Source of the DNA: JALONO01 sp038209965
GTDB taxonomy: Bacteria > Bacteroidota > Bacteroidia > Cytophagales > Thermoflexibacteraceae
Direction of reading: 5' to 3'
Length of the DNA: 15,787 nt
NCBI GenBank assembly: GCA_038209965.1
Contig: JBBQXF010000109.1
Span: 1 to 15,787 of the forward strand
Part shown: positions 13,250-15,787 of the stretch, one piece after another
Position numbering within the stretch: the first letter of the stretch is position 1
How the letters are laid out: every line of letters begins with the position of its first letter
Notes under the pieces: model-generated
Told to the model about the DNA's origin: nothing
What the model saw: only the letters and a program-made list of their open reading frames with translations
The model's database searches: none
Program-made: the position numbers and the translations under genes

Positions 13250-14407
13250 ATGCCTAAATTTTCCCTGTATACGCTCTGCTTGGCAATCTTGGCCCTGCTC
13301 ACCCTGTCGCAATGCACTGCCTTGGAAGGGATAGTGCAAGCCGATTCGGAGGTCAAATATGACAGTGCCATGTTTGCGCCCAATAGTGCCAACCGGAACA
13401 CTTCCCGCGAACGCTTTGTGTCGGCCACGGCCCTGCCCGAGAATACCCGTGGCCGCTATGAAGCCAATATTGAAGGCTTGGATCTCAACCCTTCAACCGG
13501 GGTGATCAACCTTGACCGGAGCGAGGCGGGCATTCTCTACACGATTACCTTTACCCCCGATGGCATGGAGCTAAAGCCCAGCAAAACCAAAATCCTGATT
13601 GCGGGCATTGATTATTTGGACAGCATTTACCCGTTGTCCCGCAACCAGATCCGGGCCTTTCCCATTTGGAACGCTGAGCGCAACTATGCCCGCAGTCGGG
13701 CGGTGCCGGGGTTGCCGCGCAATACTTCGGCCCGGTTCAGCTCTTCTCACGGCTTTCAAACCACCCTTGGCAGTTTGGTCGATTCGGCCAGTGGGATCAT
13801 CAACCTCCAGCGGGCCAAAGACGTGATCTTGTTCCGGCGGCGCAGTGTTGATAATTTCACCAATCCGTTGAATCTTTCCATCAGTTACCTCGTCCGGGAT
13901 AGTCTCAATGTCCGGGCAGATACCACCCGGACCGGCGGCACAGGCGGCGGCACGGGCGGTGGAACTACAGGTGGCGGCACGGGCGGGACTGGAGGCACGG
14001 GCGGTGGAACTACAGGTGGCGGCACGGGCGGAACTGGAGGCACAGGCGGTGGAACTACAGGTGGCGGCACGGGCGGAACTGGCGGCACAGGCGGTGGAAC
14101 TACGGGCGGTGGCACGGGCGGGACTGGCGGCACGGGCGGCGGCACTACGGGCGGCGGCACGGGTGGGACTGGAGGCACAGGCGGTGGAACTACCGGCGGC
14201 GGAACCAGTGGTACAGCCACCTCAGCGGTTCGGCCGTTGACGGTGCGCAATACTGTCGGAATCCAGATCTACCACTTCCCCGTGCGCAGTGACATCCCCG
14301 CGTTCTTGCTGGATGCCGTGCGCCAACGGAAAAAATTTCCCATTGGACGTTCAGAAGGCACAGTTGCCGAGCGGCCCATCATCATCATCATTTTGGATCG
14401 GGAATAG
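13250..14407 (+). CDS. Exported surface-type protein with Gly/Thr tandem-repeat linker, function unknown
   Basis: This is a 385-residue protein of no family I can name. The ATG at 13250 opens a signal peptide (LYTLCLAILALLTLSQC); C22 could be a lipidation cysteine, but 'LSQC' is a poor lipobox because of Gln at -1. A TTG at 13223 would add nine unsuitable residues. Two related modules follow, each with a 'TGVINLDR' / 'SGIINLQR' motif (near residues 84 and 179), reminiscent of the 'ATGVINL' turns in Bacteroidota surface and adhesin repeats. Residues 229-319 are a 15-residue repeat of Gly and Thr only. The C-terminal 65 residues ('VGIQIYHFPVRSD', 'PIIIIILDRE') look folded. The plan, two small domains, flexible linker and terminal domain, suggests an envelope-anchored protein. 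It is a single gene with a terminator 20 bp downstream. Confidence 0.75.
   Translation: MPKFSLYTLCLAILALLTLSQCTALEGIVQADSEVKYDSAMFAPNSANRNTSRERFVSATALPENTRGRYEANIEGLDLNPSTGVINLDRSEAGILYTITFTPDGMELKPSKTKILIAGIDYLDSIYPLSRNQIRAFPIWNAERNYARSRAVPGLPRNTSARFSSSHGFQTTLGSLVDSASGIINLQRAKDVILFRRRSVDNFTNPLNLSISYLVRDSLNVRADTTRTGGTGGGTGGGTTGGGTGGTGGTGGGTTGGGTGGTGGTGGGTTGGGTGGTGGTGGGTTGGGTGGTGGTGGGTTGGGTGGTGGTGGGTTGGGTSGTATSAVRPLTVRNTVGIQIYHFPVRSDIPAFLLDAVRQRKKFPIGRSEGTVAERPIIIIILDRE
13934..14206 (+). repeat. 45-bp in-frame tandem repeat (five full copies plus partial ends)
   Basis: The repeat begins with a degenerate prefix (13934-13954), followed by five full 45-bp units from 13955 to 14179 and a 27-bp partial unit to 14206. 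The ACTAC landmark recurs exactly every 45 bp (13964, 14009, 14054, 14099, 14144, 14189). Each unit encodes the same 15-residue Gly/Thr sequence (GGGTTGGGTGGTGGT). Copies differ almost only at third codon positions (ggc/ggt/gga, acg/aca/act), so the peptide is conserved while the DNA has diverged. Confidence 0.95.
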
Positions 14408-14427
14408 GCTTGGGCTGGTGCTTGGCC

Positions 14428-14472
14428 AACGGTTGCCAATTTCCCCTACTCTGGCATTGGCAACCGTTTTTT
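14428..14472 (+). terminator. Rho-independent terminator of the tandem-repeat gene
   Basis: A perfect 13-bp stem AACGGTTGCCAAT (14428-14440) / ATTGGCAACCGTT (14456-14468) with a 15-nt loop ends in six T (14467-14472). It lies 20 bp after the stop of the plus-strand gene and 7 bp before the stop of the convergent barrel gene. On the minus strand it has no T-tract, so it mainly serves the plus-strand gene. Confidence 0.8.
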
Positions 14473-14479
14473 GATCAGG

Positions 14480-15787
14480 CTAAAACTCCTGTAAACGCTG
14501 CTGGATATTGAGCCGGATACCAAACTGACTGAAAACCAGTGTGTTGTTCAGATCTGGATTGTCGCTCCGATAGCGGCGCACCACTTGCTTGAAATCAATG
14601 AACAGGTTATGGCGCAATTGGTAAGAAGCCGTAAAATCCCCAAAAATCAGATCGGCCCGGATGCCCTGCCCCACTTGGTTGCCATATTCGCTGGGCCGGG
14701 TGGTGTAGTCCTTGAAAATATTGCCCCCAAAATTATCGCCCGGTGCGCCGTCCTCGCCCTTTTGGATCAAGAACAATTTGGCCGTTACATTGAACCGGGG
14801 CGAAGGTTGATGGCGCAAAATGAAGATCAGTTCCCGAAAATTGGCCCCCAACGGATGCGCCAGCGGTTGGTTGTAGTGGGCTTGGTTGGAGAGCAGAAAC
14901 GTGCTGCCAAAGTGCGAGTAGGTGTAGGGCCGCACCAAGTTGTATTCGGCTTGAAAGTCCAAGTTGGCCGCCCCAAACACATCGATGTACTTGAACCCCA
15001 GTTGGATGGCCTGTTTGTTGCCCGCCCAGCCGTTGCCCGCCCGTACTTCGGACGTGACCCACTCATCGAGGATCACCTGCCCATAGACTTGCAGCGATTT
15101 GAACAAGTTCCAGCGGAAATCGGCCCCGATGATGGAGTTGTCGCCACTGCCCACGTGCTGCTCTACGCTGCGGTAGAAAATCAGCGGGTTGAGGTAGCCA
15201 AACTCAAAGGCATTGTCGGTCCGGCCAAACATGACCGACTCAAACAGGCCGATGTTCAAGTTCTTGGTCACATTTAGGCTCAAGTGGTGGAACACCCCGT
15301 GCTTTTTGGGGTACACCCGGTTGGTACCACTGGTTTCGGCGTTCATCTGGGTAAACAAATTGGTGTAATTCAGCTTCCAGATTTTGGTGTTGAGTTTTAG
15401 AAAGGTATAGTTGCCCGCGAAATCGGACAAAATGAGCGAGCGGTAACCGTTGCCAAACTGGTTTTTGTCGTGGCCAAACTGGAGGGCCATTTTGTCTTTG
15501 ATGATGTCAAACGCAACGTAGCCCCGCGCAGTGAGGAAGGTTACGCCATTGGCCAACGAATTGCCCGTTGCCTCGCGGGTTTTCCAAAAGTTTTCGTAGG
15601 GCATGGCCCCATACAGGCCAATAAAATCTGCCGTGTAACCTACCGGCATGAGGGCGGTTTCGGTCAAATAGGTATAAAACCCCACCCGCTTGGCTATCAT
15701 GCCCCGGATTTCGGCCCCGCGCGAGTTGATGAAGGGCCGGTTCCGATCCTCATTGCTATTGCCGGCCATGAGGTGCAGCACTGGACT
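14480..15787 (-). CDS. Wzi/RemB-like outer-membrane beta-barrel protein, 5' end outside window
   Basis: 435 residues are visible and the frame stays open to the window edge, so the start and signal peptide are missing. The sequence is an alternation of short amphipathic strands with many aromatic residues, as in large outer-membrane barrels, and ends in a phenylalanine ('LNIQQRLQEF') as barrel proteins often do. Motifs such as 'FGYLNPLIFYRSVEQHVGSG', 'NLVRPYTYSH' and 'AHPLGANFRELI' resemble the capsule-assembly Wzi family as annotated in Bacteroidota, including RemB of gliding Flavobacterium. The likely role is surface polysaccharide attachment or gliding-related surface assembly. The assignment rests on remembered family motifs and could be wrong in detail; the outer-membrane barrel call is firmer. 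It converges on the tandem-repeat gene. Confidence 0.65.
   Translation of the reverse strand, partial: SPVLHLMAGNSNEDRNRPFINSRGAEIRGMIAKRVGFYTYLTETALMPVGYTADFIGLYGAMPYENFWKTREATGNSLANGVTFLTARGYVAFDIIKDKMALQFGHDKNQFGNGYRSLILSDFAGNYTFLKLNTKIWKLNYTNLFTQMNAETSGTNRVYPKKHGVFHHLSLNVTKNLNIGLFESVMFGRTDNAFEFGYLNPLIFYRSVEQHVGSGDNSIIGADFRWNLFKSLQVYGQVILDEWVTSEVRAGNGWAGNKQAIQLGFKYIDVFGAANLDFQAEYNLVRPYTYSHFGSTFLLSNQAHYNQPLAHPLGANFRELIFILRHQPSPRFNVTAKLFLIQKGEDGAPGDNFGGNIFKDYTTRPSEYGNQVGQGIRADLIFGDFTASYQLRHNLFIDFKQVVRRYRSDNPDLNNTLVFSQFGIRLNIQQRLQEF

Noticed and set aside
13934..14206. Regular 45-bp spacing considered as a CRISPR array.
   Set aside because: Units are directly adjacent with no unique spacers, lie inside a reading frame and have no cas genes nearby.
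13885..14250. A minus-strand 121-codon frame made of Pro-Val repeats (PPVPPVPP).
   Set aside because: It is the complement of the Gly/Thr repeat, whose plus-strand reading has a signal peptide, flanking domains, third-position drift and a terminator.

Overview
The window is most likely a chromosomal segment of a Bacteroidota bacterium, probably of the Saprospiria/Cytophagia type. Three things support this. Several genes are preceded by matches to the Bacteroidota -7 promoter element TAnnTTTG rather than E. coli-like boxes. There are almost no Shine-Dalgarno sequences. The gene set includes a secreted TPR-caspase, a Wzi/RemB-like outer-membrane barrel, a C39-like-domain ABC exporter and a PD40 propeller. 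No rRNA, tRNA, insertion sequence, phage gene or CRISPR array was seen. The taxonomic call is inference.

Layout. (1) Positions 1-3893, minus strand: a type I secretion-like operon, transcribed ABC exporter (1716-3893), HlyD-type adaptor (347-1702), TolC-type outer-membrane protein (from 291, cut by the window edge). The ABC protein has the full exporter architecture, but nearly every ATPase motif is replaced, and this is the most unusual gene here. (2) 3894-4214: a non-coding gap with stacked inverted repeats and a plus-strand terminator-like hairpin. (3) 4215-5243, minus: a Tat-exported phosphotriesterase-family metalloenzyme. (4) 5244-5673: an AT-rich divergent promoter region with an imperfect dyad. 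(5) 5674-8105, plus: a two-gene operon of a secreted PD40 (TolB-like) propeller protein and a PBP4-type D-alanyl-D-alanine carboxypeptidase (dacB). (6) 8141-10114, minus, convergent with dacB: a secreted caspase-like protease with about seven TPRs and an Ig-like spacer. (7) 10394-10819, minus: a Fur-family regulator with a well-formed promoter and an overlapping palindrome. (8) 10882-11802 and 11943-13031, minus: a PuuE-like polysaccharide deacetylase/allantoinase-family enzyme and a Gfo/Idh/MocA oxidoreductase, separated by a very strong hairpin. (9) 13250-14407, plus: an exported surface-type protein with a 45-bp tandem repeat encoding a Gly/Thr linker, followed by a good terminator. (10) 14480 to the window end, minus: a Wzi/RemB-like outer-membrane beta-barrel, 5' end outside the window.

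The theme is the cell envelope: export machinery, peptidoglycan maturation, secreted hydrolases and outer-membrane or surface proteins, with one metal-responsive-type regulator. Apart from the secretion operon and the PD40-dacB pair, the neighbours look like independent transcription units.
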